From the NCBI GenBank assembly GCA_012064415.1, contig SSNU01000344.1, positions 1 to 35,766 on the forward strand: DNA of 35,766 nt, read 5' to 3'. This document shows, in pieces, positions 19,896 through 30,200 of this stretch. The DNA is from Gyrodactylus bullatarudis (taxonomy: Eukaryota > Platyhelminthes > Monogenea > Gyrodactylidea > Gyrodactylidae). The notes beneath the pieces were generated by a model. It was not told the origin of the DNA. It was given only the letters and a program-made list of their open reading frames with translations, and made no database searches. The translations under genes were made by a program, and so were the position numbers. Each line of letters begins with the position of its first letter. The stretch's first letter is position 1.

Positions 19896-20856
19896 GGGAA
19901 AATGACAAAGTGTATCAAAAGGGAGAGAAAATAACAAATCCTAAATCTTTTTTGACACTTCTTAAATCAATATACACGATATATTTACAAAACTTATATC
20001 AAAATTGACAAATCATAAGTCAGTCTATTCGAGCTTTGAAGTTAATTTAATATTCACATATTTAATTGTAATCATAATTGTAATTAGACTAGATGGGTGT
20101 TTTTTAAAGGTAACACTCCTTATGCCTTACTGACTGCAACATGAATTGATGCTAATGACGAGATATTTCTGATAGCAGTACAAATAGCTTATTCGTAATG
20201 TCAGGACACATGGACTTTCCTTCTTCAATGCCTAAATGACAGTCTCCATCTTAGCAATAAACGTACATACCATACTTACTTTGAAAAAAAATTAGAGCTA
20301 TTGATCGACCAATCAAAAAAATAGTTGGTCCAGCAAACATATGACAATAATTTGTTCAGAGTTGGAAAAGACAATTCAAACTCTTTATAGAACATTGTGG
20401 ATATAAATAATAATTTGTGCTCATGTAAATTTATGGTTCACAATGGATTTCCATGCGAGCATATCATGGCTGCGTTATTGAATCAGAACCAGGATATTTC
20501 AAATTTTATACCTGAAGTGTTCAAGAATGAAAATCTATCTGCCACATATCACTTGAAGATTAATTTTTGCGATATTGAAGAGCTGAAAACTTTTGAAATT
20601 GAATCATTATTTGTTAGTTGCAAAAAAGGTAGACAGAAGAGAAAAAGAATTCGCTCATTGGCAGAAAAAGTTCTAAAATGTTCAAACGGATTTTTTTAGA
20701 ATACAAATATAAATCTTCCATTATGATTATCAATTTTCTATTATTATTTGACCATAATTTTAGTCTAATTACAATTATAAGCAATTCTGATATACTATTG
20801 GTTAAATTTGATTTGTTATTTTCTCTCCCTTTTGATACACTTTTTGTAATTATCCC
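19896..20856 (+). mobile_element. MULE (Mutator-like) DNA transposon remnant with 9-bp target duplication
   Basis: The ends are inverted repeats. The left starts GGGAAAATGACAAAGTGTAT; the right, reversed, starts GGGATAATTACAAAAAGTGT. Both continue CAAAAGGGAGAGAAAATAAC. A second matching pair, ATTGTAATTAGACTA, lies further in. The flanks TATTTTTTA (19,887-19,895) and AATTTTTTA (20,857-20,865) match at 8 of 9 positions. Nine-base duplications are the rule for MULEs. A SWIM zinc-finger segment between them supports the same assignment. Most of the transposase is gone. Confidence 0.72.
20397..20699 (+). pseudogene. MULE transposase C-terminal fragment with SWIM zinc finger
   Basis: A 100-codon frame with CSCKFMVHNGFPCEHIMAAL, matching the SWIM pattern C.C...C.H found after the catalytic domain of Mutator-like transposases, where it helps bind DNA. 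The basic tail (KKGRQKRKRIR) fits a nuclear DNA-binding protein. The catalytic DDE part should lie upstream, but 19,896-20,390 has no such frame, so this is a relic. Confidence 0.7.
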
Positions 20857-20946
20857 AATTTTTTAAATTTTCATCTTCAGTATCAATTGATGAGATAATT
20901 TCAGAACCAGTATAATATACCAATATATCCTTACACGTACAGTATC

Positions 20947-21029
20947 AATGATTATGAAAATTTACTGACACATGTTATTATTTCGAAAAAGAAATGACAC
21001 TGTGTAAGTAAATTTTCATAATCATTATA
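20947..21029. repeat. Long hairpin (about 26-bp arms)
   Basis: AATGATTATGAAAATTTACT (from about 20,947) is mirrored by AGTAAATTTTCATAATCATT (to about 21,029). The arms continue with GACACA/TGTGTA towards a short loop. It looks like a foldback element of about 80 bp. Confidence 0.65.
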
Positions 21030-21114
21030 TACTGCTCACTAATCTGATTGGACGAAACTGATAGGGATAAGATAATGAAAATATATAAATACTATTTATT
21101 AAATAGTATTTGGT

Positions 21115-21245
21115 GTTTGATGAGCTTGTCGTACGACTGAAGAAGGCGTGTGAAGACTATAGAAACGTTTGGATGACCAAACTAAGTTTCGATAAATTTT
21201 ACGAGACTGATTGAAATTTGGGTGTCTAAACACCCTTATTTGTAT
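21115..21245 (+). repeat. Possible Penelope-type flanking segment with a 6-bp hairpin
   Basis: Contains ACTGAAGAAGGCGTGTGAAG, AGAAACGTTTGG and, near the end, GGGTGTCTAAACACCC (a perfect 6-bp stem with a 4-nt loop). The 'CTGAnGA ... GAAACG' arrangement followed by a GGTGT.TAAACACC hairpin resembles sequence accompanying Penelope-like GIY-YIG elements. This is recollection of a pattern, not an alignment. Confidence 0.3.
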
Positions 21246-21292
21246 TAAAAATCAGCAAGATTTTTTCATGAAAATACAAATATAATGCTCAC

Positions 21293-24200
21293 CTAGTCGG
21301 GAAATGTCCAATTTGCGAAGTTGGGCTTCAGGAAAATCTTGTCCACTACTATTCACGCGTAAAAAATTGGCTGCTTTATTTGAATTTGCAATAACAATAC
21401 CTTCATAAGTTTCCAATTGTTTCATAAAGCCTGGATTGGGTTTAATGATAGATCTACGTTTTTTAACATGATCAAGTGCTTCTTTTAGTCTCATCTGTTT
21501 CTCTTTAATAAGATAGGCTATGACAGTAGACGCAGATCGACTTACACCCATCTTACAATGAACTAAACAAGCTGTGTTATTTTTTCTGAAATAAATTAAT
21601 AATTAAAAATTAATTATTTGAGCGCCAGCTTAAGATTCGCAAAAGAATTTTTATTATAAGAATGATTATTTTTTTCAACTATAGCCAATTTATTTAAAAT
21701 GATCATTAATTTTTGAATCAATATACAAAAATCACTCAAAAATTTTTTAATGATAATTTTGAACCAAGAAGTTCTTCATGGAGATTTTCGGCATAGATTG
21801 ACTATAACGTTGCGACTTGCTACCTGATTATGTTGTAAATAACCATAATTAACTCTAAAGTATATCATCCTGTTTAAAGTTATTTTTTTGGCCGTCAGTG
21901 TTGATAAAATTCAATGACAAATAAAAATGAATTCAATACTTTAAACCTGCTGAGTTCTCATAATAAATTATTCATAACTGATAAATTGTTTAGCTCTGAA
22001 TTTTTTGACCCTATAGTATCTATTCGCCTCAAATTCTAAAATAAACTCAAATAGGCTGAGCAGACAAAAATGTCATTTGTCTTTTCGCATAGTCAATCTA
22101 AGACTACTGTTGTTTATGGTTCAATGCATGTAGTCCCAGTAAAAAAACCTTAATTCGGAAAATACCCTTTTTTACACATAGAAAACAGTGTTAATTCACT
22201 AGCCATAACAGAATTCAACATTCTCAGAAAAACCAAAGAAATTAAAAATTTATTATAGTAAACAACTCTTTTCAATACTAATTGCTGAATAATTTTTTTC
22301 ATTTACCTTGCTTCATTGATGAACTGGTGAGTCGAGGCCCAGTGCTCCAGAAGATTTGTGGTCTCGACATCTTCAACAGGAACTTTTTTGTATTGAAAAT
22401 CTTGAGATATGAAAAAGTTATCTATTTCTTTAGTCATGTTTAGTATATGCGAAACATTGTTCTCTTTAAGACGAACAAAATCTGATGCATTATATGATGA
22501 GCCCAGATATAAATTATCAATAATATTTGAAGCAAGGCTTAATTGGCCATAAATTTGCATAACGCATTTTGAGATGAGCATTTTATCATATCTTTTGTCA
22601 AAATTCTTTTCCACATGACTCCTTATCTAAAAGGAAAATAAACACTCATTATGAGGGTACGCAAAAATGCTATTTAAACTATTTTAGTATTTAAGCTTGA
22701 AATTTTATCATTTTATTAAAAGTACAAATTTCAAATTCTCAGACCTTTCAAGATTGAAGATAATTTTGACTATTTGTTTTCGAGTGACTATAGTGGTCGA
22801 CAAAATAAAAGCACTATAGCATATGTTTAGATTATTTTTTGAGGCCCCTTATTCCGACTCATGATAGCACTATTTTTGAAAAGGAGTATTTGCAAAATTG
22901 GTTATTCGGACTTTCACATTAGTAGATACGGTTACAGCAGTACGCCATAATACAATTTTGGTGACTTTTTTACAATGGATTTGAGAAACCCTAAAATTTC
23001 AATCACTTTTGGGTTCAAAATTGCAATGCAAAATTTTAATAAATAGAATTTATAGTCACTTTTTATTGAGTTGAAATTTCCTAATTGCATTCATTGTAAG
23101 ACCTTGTTTTGAATGATATATTATATTTTGAAATTATATTTACAATTTTATAAATTTTTTCTCTACTTTTCTTATTTGTGTTTGGTGAGACTTTTTCCAA
23201 AATCTAGTGGTGAAGTCGATCCAATACAATAAGGTTTAAAAATTTTGCCTTTAACCCTTAAAGCCCCAGCGGGTCATATGTAGGACAGGTTATTTTCCCA
23301 AGCCATAATTATGTTTTGAAGAAACTAAAAATAGTTTATTGACCACTTTTCTGAAAGTAGAACTAATATTCATTCGAATGAACCATGACTTATGAAGCTA
23401 CAATATTCCATTGAGAAGTTATGACAATTTTAAAATGACTTGTTTTTTAAAAAAATATTAAAATTTCCTTAAAAATATAAAGAACGATTTTTTGAAAAAC
23501 CACTTACAGCGATCAAAGAGAAAAAAGGAAGAAACTTTTATCGAGAAACCATACCCGTAGAATTCAAAGATGCTATCACATTCATGTCATCTCTTGAAAT
23601 AAAAATGTTTGCCATTTTCAAGGTCTAAAAATGGTCATTTTTTGGGAAAATAACTCTCAAACTAAAGGCTAGTTTTTGAAAAAAATTGCATTTTCGTTAT
23701 CAGTATATTTTAAAACCCTACTAAATTTTCAATTTAAGCGATGTACCTTGAAAAAAATTTATCTGGGTTAAATATCGAAAACTAGCCCCATAATTAACTT
23801 AGTAAGTAGTGTGTAAATCATGATATTTTGAGTTAATTTATTTCACAGTGTTTGATTTGGTGCTTAATTTCAATATTTTAGCACTAACCTTGTGAAGTCA
23901 AAAAAATTATATCAAATAAGGTTTTTTTGACTTTCTTAGCAAATACTAATTATAAAATGGTATATACTTACGTCACTGGTGCTGAGGCATTCAAAATTTT
24001 CTTCTGTCATAAAGTTCTGTATACATTGAATTAACGGCAAATATCTTTTTTTAAATAAAATATAAAATAATTATAAGTATCGAAATGATATTTTCGACTT
24101 AAGACGGAAAACAATACAATTTTTTAATCTTTAAGGTCTCAAAATATATTTTTTTTCATCACACAAATTAAAAATTTTTGTTACCTTACCAAAATACAAA

Positions 24201-25826
24201 TTACGCAGATTCCGAATCAGAATTTCTTTTTGAAAGCCGACTTATTATTTCAAAGATAATAAAAGCTTTTAACCTAAGTTAAAATAGGCATTTTTGGCTC
24301 TAAAACTGGTTATCTTTTAAACCCTGAGAGATATCGAGCAGGCGATTGCACATTTGAAATCTACAGCTATTGTTTTACCTTAGAAAGGTATTTCAATTTT
24401 TTCTAAGCCCTCAGCAAATAGGTTTTTTTAATATTTGACTAAATTTTCAAAAAAGTACTGCCTGCTAAGATGGGTAGATGTATAAAATTTATGATTTTGA
24501 AATTAATCCGTACACAATTAACTTGATTATGTATTAAAAGGATCTGTTTTTTGCCTAAAACTCTTAAAGAACAGTCCTATCTCGAGTAAAACCTTTGAAT
24601 TATTACATTTAGAAAAAATACTGAAATTTTATGATTATTCCTTATATTTATAACAGAATTTGTGATTTTTTTCTCAGTTGAATCAGTTAAATTTATAACT
24701 TTTATCTGATTTTTCAATATTAAAATTAATATCATTAATCTCATTAAGAATCATAATTTATGATAATGTAACTATAATGAAGAAATATCTATTTCACAGT
24801 GAGTTATATGATGCAAGAGATAAAATTTAAAGCTGATAAACTAATTACTGTAGTAACTAGAACTACAAAGATGAAATTATATCAAATCATATTTATGCGA
24901 GACTACTCATTAGAACTCCTACTATGGATATTTTCTATTCAGAATTTCTGAAAAATAATCTTTTTATCTCCATAAATAAAAAAATCGGGAATAAACTTTT
25001 GATTCTCATTTTTATTTCGAAAGATTTTAAAATAAAACTTGGATTTAAACTTACTCTGGACTCATTGATAAATGATAAAATTGAATGCTTCCCTCATTCA
25101 TATCGTCAGATACATTTTGTCTTAACCAATAGCGGAGATTTTCAGGATAAGTGCGATCATAATTGTCATAAACTTGCATCCAATCATCTTTTGGATTATA
25201 ACTTTGACAATTATTAATCGATTCAAGAAGAATTGAACTGAGTCTCCACATAGCAAACATAGACATTGGTTTTAACATGTAGGTCATAGCATCTTGATGA
25301 TAATTCAAAATTCTAAGAACAATAAAAGCAATGAACAAACCCATCTCCAGAAAAAGTAACTGTTGACTTTGGAAACAAATGAATCGAGAGACCAATGAGA
25401 GCTTTACCATCAATAACATCAAATCCTAGTAAGCCAAAATGTTTTTCATTAGCAGAATCAACTATTATACAAATAAATTTATCCTCGCTGTCTGATTCTA
25501 ATCTTGCTGCCTTAAATATTAAAGATTATTATCAAATTAACTTACGTGAATCAACTTATGCTTATCATTTATAGCCTTGAGAATAGGACCAAACTGAGTA
25601 CCAGTTTCATTCAATGACAACTCAGAAGCGCTTGATGGTAAATTTTCTATACAATAATCAGAAACGATATAATTCGTTCTGTTATTGAAATTAAATATTA
25701 ATAAATACATACATAACTTCGACGAATTTGTTGTTTCCTGGAATATCTAAAGTCTTAAATAATAATAATTCATACTGGAACGCTTGTTTTTCTGCTGAAT
25801 AAAGACATTTAAAACTCTGATTGAAT
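21293..25826 (-). CDS. ssh: Slingshot cofilin phosphatase (SSH), incomplete at the 3' end
   Basis: Slingshot dephosphorylates cofilin in the cytoplasm and so promotes actin turnover. Exons in transcript order: ~25826-25713, 25678-25546, 25510-25341, 25312-25055, 24044-23972, 22626-22307, 21585-21293; phases agree at every join. Conserved parts in order: an SSH N-domain with KLIHAARLESDSEDKFICII, TFSGDG and YMLKPMSMFAMW; a DEK_C-like segment (TSD|IRSHVEKNFDKRYDKMLI); then the dual-specificity phosphatase domain with NLYLGSSYNASDF, HILNMTKEIDNFF and the active site VHCKMGVSRSAST (Cys at 21,557-21,555, completing CX5R). KPNPGFMKQLETYEGI closes it. The last seen exon ends one base into a codon, so a further exon is required. 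No in-frame ATG precedes the first exon. Three introns are only 34, 35 and 28 bp. Confidence 0.9.
21586..22306 (-). other. 721-bp Slingshot intron
   Basis: GTAAAT donor and TTATTTCAG acceptor, splitting an Arg codon inside the phosphatase domain. I see nothing else in it beyond AT-rich sequence. Confidence 0.7.
22627..23971 (-). other. 1.35-kb Slingshot intron with possible transposon ends
   Basis: GTAAGT donor, CTTTTAG acceptor. It contains two weak signs of DNA transposons: TATAGTGGTCGACAAAATAA (about 22,788), like a Tc1 terminus, and TTAACCCTTAAAGCCCCAGC (23,251-23,270), like a piggyBac-type end at its TTAA target. Neither has a partner repeat or a transposase. Confidence 0.4.
24045..25054 (-). 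other. 1.0-kb Slingshot intron
   Basis: GTAAGT donor following CCAGA and an A-rich acceptor (AAAAAAAG), phase 2. No transposon or nested gene recognised. Confidence 0.5.
25313..25340 (-). other. 28-bp intron in Slingshot
   Basis: Starts GTTTGT and ends TTCTTAG. Without splicing the frame meets TAG at the acceptor. With splicing it joins TFSGDG to ILNYHQDAMTYMLKPMS, the order found in Slingshot proteins. Confidence 0.8.
25511..25545 (-). other. 35-bp intron in Slingshot
   Basis: GTAAGT donor and ATATTTAAG acceptor, phase 0, joining NDKHKLIH to AARLESDSED. The joined sequence is a recognisable Slingshot block. Confidence 0.8.
25679..25712 (-). other. 34-bp intron in Slingshot
   Basis: GTATGT donor and CAATAACAG acceptor, joining NNKFVEV to (I)TNYIVSDYCIENLPSS through a split codon. 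Confidence 0.6.
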
Positions 25827-26144
25827 ACGTAAAATAGATGAAAGACTAAAATATTTTTGGAAAAAGATGTTGTGAAATTTTCAAATTAAAAGAAGTATTT
25901 AAAGTATGTGAGATTAAATAATTACACTACACAATTTTATTCTTTAAATTAACCAAGTAATTTAACTGTTTAACCTTAGGTTAATAACCTACTAGTAACT
26001 AGTGACTCTCTTTTTGTTGACCTTTTCCTATAAATTCAAATTATTCTAATCAGAGACCTTTGAATAAGCCTTGGCTACTAAGACTTAGTATTAAATTAGA
26101 GTCAAAACTACCTGAATACTTTGATATTATCAAATTGATTTGGA
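25827..26144. other. Shared divergent promoter region of Slingshot and mRpL44
   Basis: About 320 bp separate the first Slingshot exon (-) and the mRpL44 start codon (+), so both promoters must lie here. No TATA or initiator motif can be assigned with confidence. The minus strand contains no ATG, which matters for the missing Slingshot start. Confidence 0.5.
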
Positions 26145-27002
26145 ATGGTATTTATTACTGCTGTAAATTTAGCCAGAATATCTCGCTATGTTAGGCCTAA
26201 ACTTAAGGATTTATATAATAGAAGAATGGCTCAAGGTCCTGAATCATACAAACATCCTTCAGTTTGGAATAACTGGAATTTTGATGCTGAGATTTTTGCA
26301 TTTCAAAATAAACTTGTTGAAAATTTTGATAGGAATGATCTTTTAAAAGCATTGGAAGACAGGACATTTAAAGGCGTTGGAGATTCTAATTCAAATCTTG
26401 CTGACGAAGGGAGAGATTTGGTCAAAAATCATCTTTTGAAAATCACTTCAAATATTTTTCCAAAACTACCCGAATTCTGGGTAGAAAATATAGTTGAATC
26501 ATTGATGACTGAAACGCACCTCGCAAATTCAGCATGTAAAATAGGTCTTAAAGATCTAGTTTTATACAAGCCCATCACACATGCACCAAATAACCGAATG
26601 CTTACAGATGCCTTTCTTTCTTTAGTTTCAATCATTGAAAGAAACAAGAATAACACGGAAATTTTTATCAGAGATATTATCGGGCATGCTCTATATGATA
26701 AAGATATGACTGAAGATCCTTTTTGTCCTGATGTTATTCTTAATGATCCTTTCTATTATTATAAGAATACATTTTGTACTAAAGATGATACCCTTGAATA
26801 CCGTCTAATTGATCAAAGTGCTATGAATACAGTTCTCGCTTGCTATTCTGTCGGCTTATTCAAAAACAAAGTTTGTATCGGCCAAGGTCCTGGTGAAACT
26901 TTAGACATAGCAATGGATCAGGCAGCCATTGATGCTATCAGAAATATTTTCCAACTAGATGATGGTAGATCTAAAATGTTTGCCTTTCAAATTAGAAAAT
27001 AA
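26145..27002 (+). CDS. mRpL44: Mitochondrial ribosomal protein L44 (mL44)
   Basis: 285 residues, one exon. mL44 is part of the large subunit of the mitochondrial ribosome and belongs to the RNase III-related proteins, having lost catalysis. The first ~35 residues are basic and hydroxylated without acidic residues (MVFITAVNLARISRYVRPKL), suitable as a mitochondrial targeting peptide. The block NWNFDAEIFAFQNKLVENFD matches the mL44 entry to its RNase III-like domain. The C-terminal part (YSVGLFKNKVCIGQGPGETL, then DIAMDQAAIDAIRNIF) is a double-stranded-RNA-binding domain with the typical GPGET turn. The length is close to but shorter than vertebrate mL44 (about 330). It is divergent from Slingshot on the left and convergent with the tyrosine phosphatase on the right, and lacks the introns its neighbours have. 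Confidence 0.92.
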   Translation: MVFITAVNLARISRYVRPKLKDLYNRRMAQGPESYKHPSVWNNWNFDAEIFAFQNKLVENFDRNDLLKALEDRTFKGVGDSNSNLADEGRDLVKNHLLKITSNIFPKLPEFWVENIVESLMTETHLANSACKIGLKDLVLYKPITHAPNNRMLTDAFLSLVSIIERNKNNTEIFIRDIIGHALYDKDMTEDPFCPDVILNDPFYYYKNTFCTKDDTLEYRLIDQSAMNTVLACYSVGLFKNKVCIGQGPGETLDIAMDQAAIDAIRNIFQLDDGRSKMFAFQIRK

Positions 27003-27288
27003 ATTTTTTATAAAAATTATCTGATCTTCTTTGAAATATCTTAAAAACATACATGTCTGAAGTAGTCGGCTTGAGATCCTGGAGTAGAAAATTTCAATTT
27101 GAATTTTTCCTATCTAATAAAAAGACAAATGTAGCTTATATAGTTATAAATTATAATTTATAAGTAAATAAAATTATTGTTATATAAAATAGAAAAAGTT
27201 GCTGAATTATTCTGTCAACTGAAGATAAGGACAATCCCTATTAAGGATACTGGCATGACTGGACTACAGGAGAGCCTCTCGAAAGACA
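27003..27288. other. Convergent 3' region between mRpL44 and the tyrosine phosphatase
   Basis: Holds AATAAA at 26,998-27,003 (overlapping the mRpL44 stop) and at about 27,117-27,122 on the plus strand; the second is the more likely polyadenylation signal. Nothing else seen. Confidence 0.5.
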
Positions 27289-30200
27289 CTATACTTTGAA
27301 TTTTTCTGAAATATATTATCAATATATTATATCATTAAATTGCTGACATAAATGGCATACTTACTCTCAAAATACTTTAGGATAGCTTCATTCAAAAATA
27401 AAAATTGTGCCTGTAGATTAAAGAAGATTAGTTAGATAAAACTACTTGATAGTAAGCTGTTTTTTTAAATTAAATAATTATCATTGTTTAAGACTTTAAC
27501 TGGAACTAAAGCTAATTGATATGAAGTTAGGAATCTACAGTGGAATCTTCAAGTCTTTATTTCTTATCAGTTAACAAAATATCAAAGTAAATGTGAAAAC
27601 TAAGTATAAACATTTTATTTTCATAAAGTATGAATTTTACACTGTAAAAATTAACAACAATCTCAATTTTTCATTCAATTCGAATGTATGTTAAAGATTT
27701 TTTGAACCCAGATAATGATGTCTACTGCTGAAATTTCGATAAATCAAAATCCCTCCAAAATAGTGGATCTTTTGAAGATCTTATGGCTATATTCGGCTTT
27801 TTTGTCTAATTGTGATCATAAAAAACTTCTTTTGACCATTCTGCTCCTTTTAAGTTAATAAAAATTCCCAAAATGCCCCAACCCCAAAGCGCCTAATGAC
27901 TTTAGACCAATCTCAAATCTACCGATTTTCCTCTCGCTTATTGACTCAATTCTCACACAGCTTATCAAACCAATATTTCTGGATTCCCTCGATCCCTCTC
28001 AACACAGATTTGTACCCAATAAAAGTATTGCCTCAAACTTGATCACTTTTATGGATACCACAAGCAACTAATTTTAAAAGAAAATTCCTGTCTTAGTCAT
28101 ATTTCTTGATATTTCAAAGGCATTTGATAAACTTCCCTTCACCGCTATCGTTCATACTCTTAAAAGTCTCGGCATCAATAAATATGTTACCAATTGGATC
28201 CTCACTTTTTCGTCTACTAGAAAACAAATAGTCAAAGTTGGTGATGTATCGTCAAGTCTAAACCTAATCCCATCAGGAGTTCCTCAGGGCTCAATAATAG
28301 GTCCCATGCTTTTCAATCTAGTATTTGCATCAATTGGCCCTTCCAATCTACTTATTACTCATTATTTCAAATACTCTGATGATTTGAAGATTGTCATCCC
28401 AAATCCATCCAACCAGTCGATCTCCTCTGAACTCAAACATCTCTCGGAATCTCTCTCCAAAATCGGATTATCTATAAACCACTCGAAATCCAAATCAATG
28501 TTACTTGGACCTTCCCTGCCTAATCTAGACGTATCTCTCTTCCCAATTATCGTCACAGAAATACAAGACTTGGGCATTCATTACAACAACAAATTACAAA
28601 CTAAAGATCACATAACTACACTACTAAAAAGTCTGAGGTATAAGACTTACTTAATCTCAAAATTTGTCCATGACCCTGATTTAAGATTGAAAATGTTCCG
28701 AAACTTTATTCTATCTAAATTAGACTATAATGTTCAGCACTCATTGTAAATATTTCTCAATCCTCATCGAAAGCCCTAGAACGCATCCAATTCAGACTCA
28801 TCAGGAAGTGTGTTGGCCCACTTAGCTACAATGAATGTCTATTAAAAACCAACCTTTTCCCTATCTGGCTTAGAAGAATATCAGCTTCTATAATCCTCTA
28901 CAATAATACACAAAATCCAAGGTCCCAGCCGTACAATCTCAGACGAAAACGTGGTTTCTCTATTCTTTTATCAAATATTCTCCCGATCACCTGTAGATAA
29001 GAAACTGATTCCCGAAAACTATAATAACTTTACAAACTATTTTTTCTAACGACTGTACATAAAACTATTTTGTATATATTACTGTAAATTTCTATTCTAA
29101 AAAATATTTTCAAGTTGAAAAATGGATCTTTTTGGATCAAATTGAAATTTGAAAAATAATTTTTTTCCAAATGGTAAAAAAGTAAGCATCTGGATTTTTT
29201 ACATATTCAAATGCTTGATGAAAAAATCAAGATTTCTGTAAAAATCATAGATTCTCAGAACACTAATCAGAAAGAAATGGTTTATAAATAATCATGGCCA
29301 TTATATCTACAAGTAGTATCGTCTTTTTATAAAATGTAACTCCAAAATTAGGAAAATATTTCTGAAGGGTTGGAGAAGAGAGGGAAAACTTTTACACAGT
29401 TATTAGAGAGGGAGTGCTTTATAATTCTAAATTATTATTTTTAATGATGTATTCTAAAGGGGGTATTTACAAAAATGTTATAGTCCTCCCTCCACTTTAC
29501 TCATATGGTATAACAGGACTAAGGTATTTTTAAGATATGGTTGAGTAATTAACGTGCAGACATGGTGTAATGCAATTTTTTATGGTATGATCAATGATTA
29601 TAATTAAAAAATATATATCATACTAAAATTATTTTCACAAATGGTATTTAATTTTCCACTTATGGTAATATACACAGTAAATTTTTCCTTGTTGTATGCA
29701 TGTTCAAAAGTACAAATAGCATGAAAGATTTCCGAGTGATCAGACGGAATAAATTAGGCTACACAAACAAGTGCCCTCATGAAGACTGTAAGTATGAAAT
29801 CAAGTGATACAAATTTAAGAAATTTTCTTCAGCAGCTAGAAAGCTTGTGATAACCAAAGCATCTAAAAAGACTTCTCAAATTCTTTACAATTTTCAAGAT
29901 GATATCGGAACCAATAAAGAAAGGAATGTTGATCTCCTTTAAATTGGTCGTGTTGCCAAATGAAATATAATAGATTAACCTGTTTGAATTTCCTCGAAGT
30001 TATCTTCACTGAAAATGAAAGTGTTAATTCTTATAGAAACATCGCATGTCTTCATCGAAATTCAAATATGACAGTCATTTTACGAAATTAGTGGACAATT
30101 TTTCGATATTATAGGATTCGTTAACAAAATTAGTGGACAAGTTCCCAAAATAAGAATAATTGAAGGTGTAATTATCAAATGAGTTTATGAAAATTAGTGT

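Noticed and set aside
22788..23270. Tc1-like and piggyBac-like transposon ends in the Slingshot intron as complete elements
   Set aside because: Each is a single end-like sequence of about 20 bp without a partner repeat, target duplication or transposase.
25754..25775. 22-bp intron (GTATGA...TTTAAG) at the Slingshot 5' end
   Set aside because: The same segment reads through as QYELLLFKTLDIPGNNKFVE without it, so it is not required. Kept only as one option in the start-codon finding.
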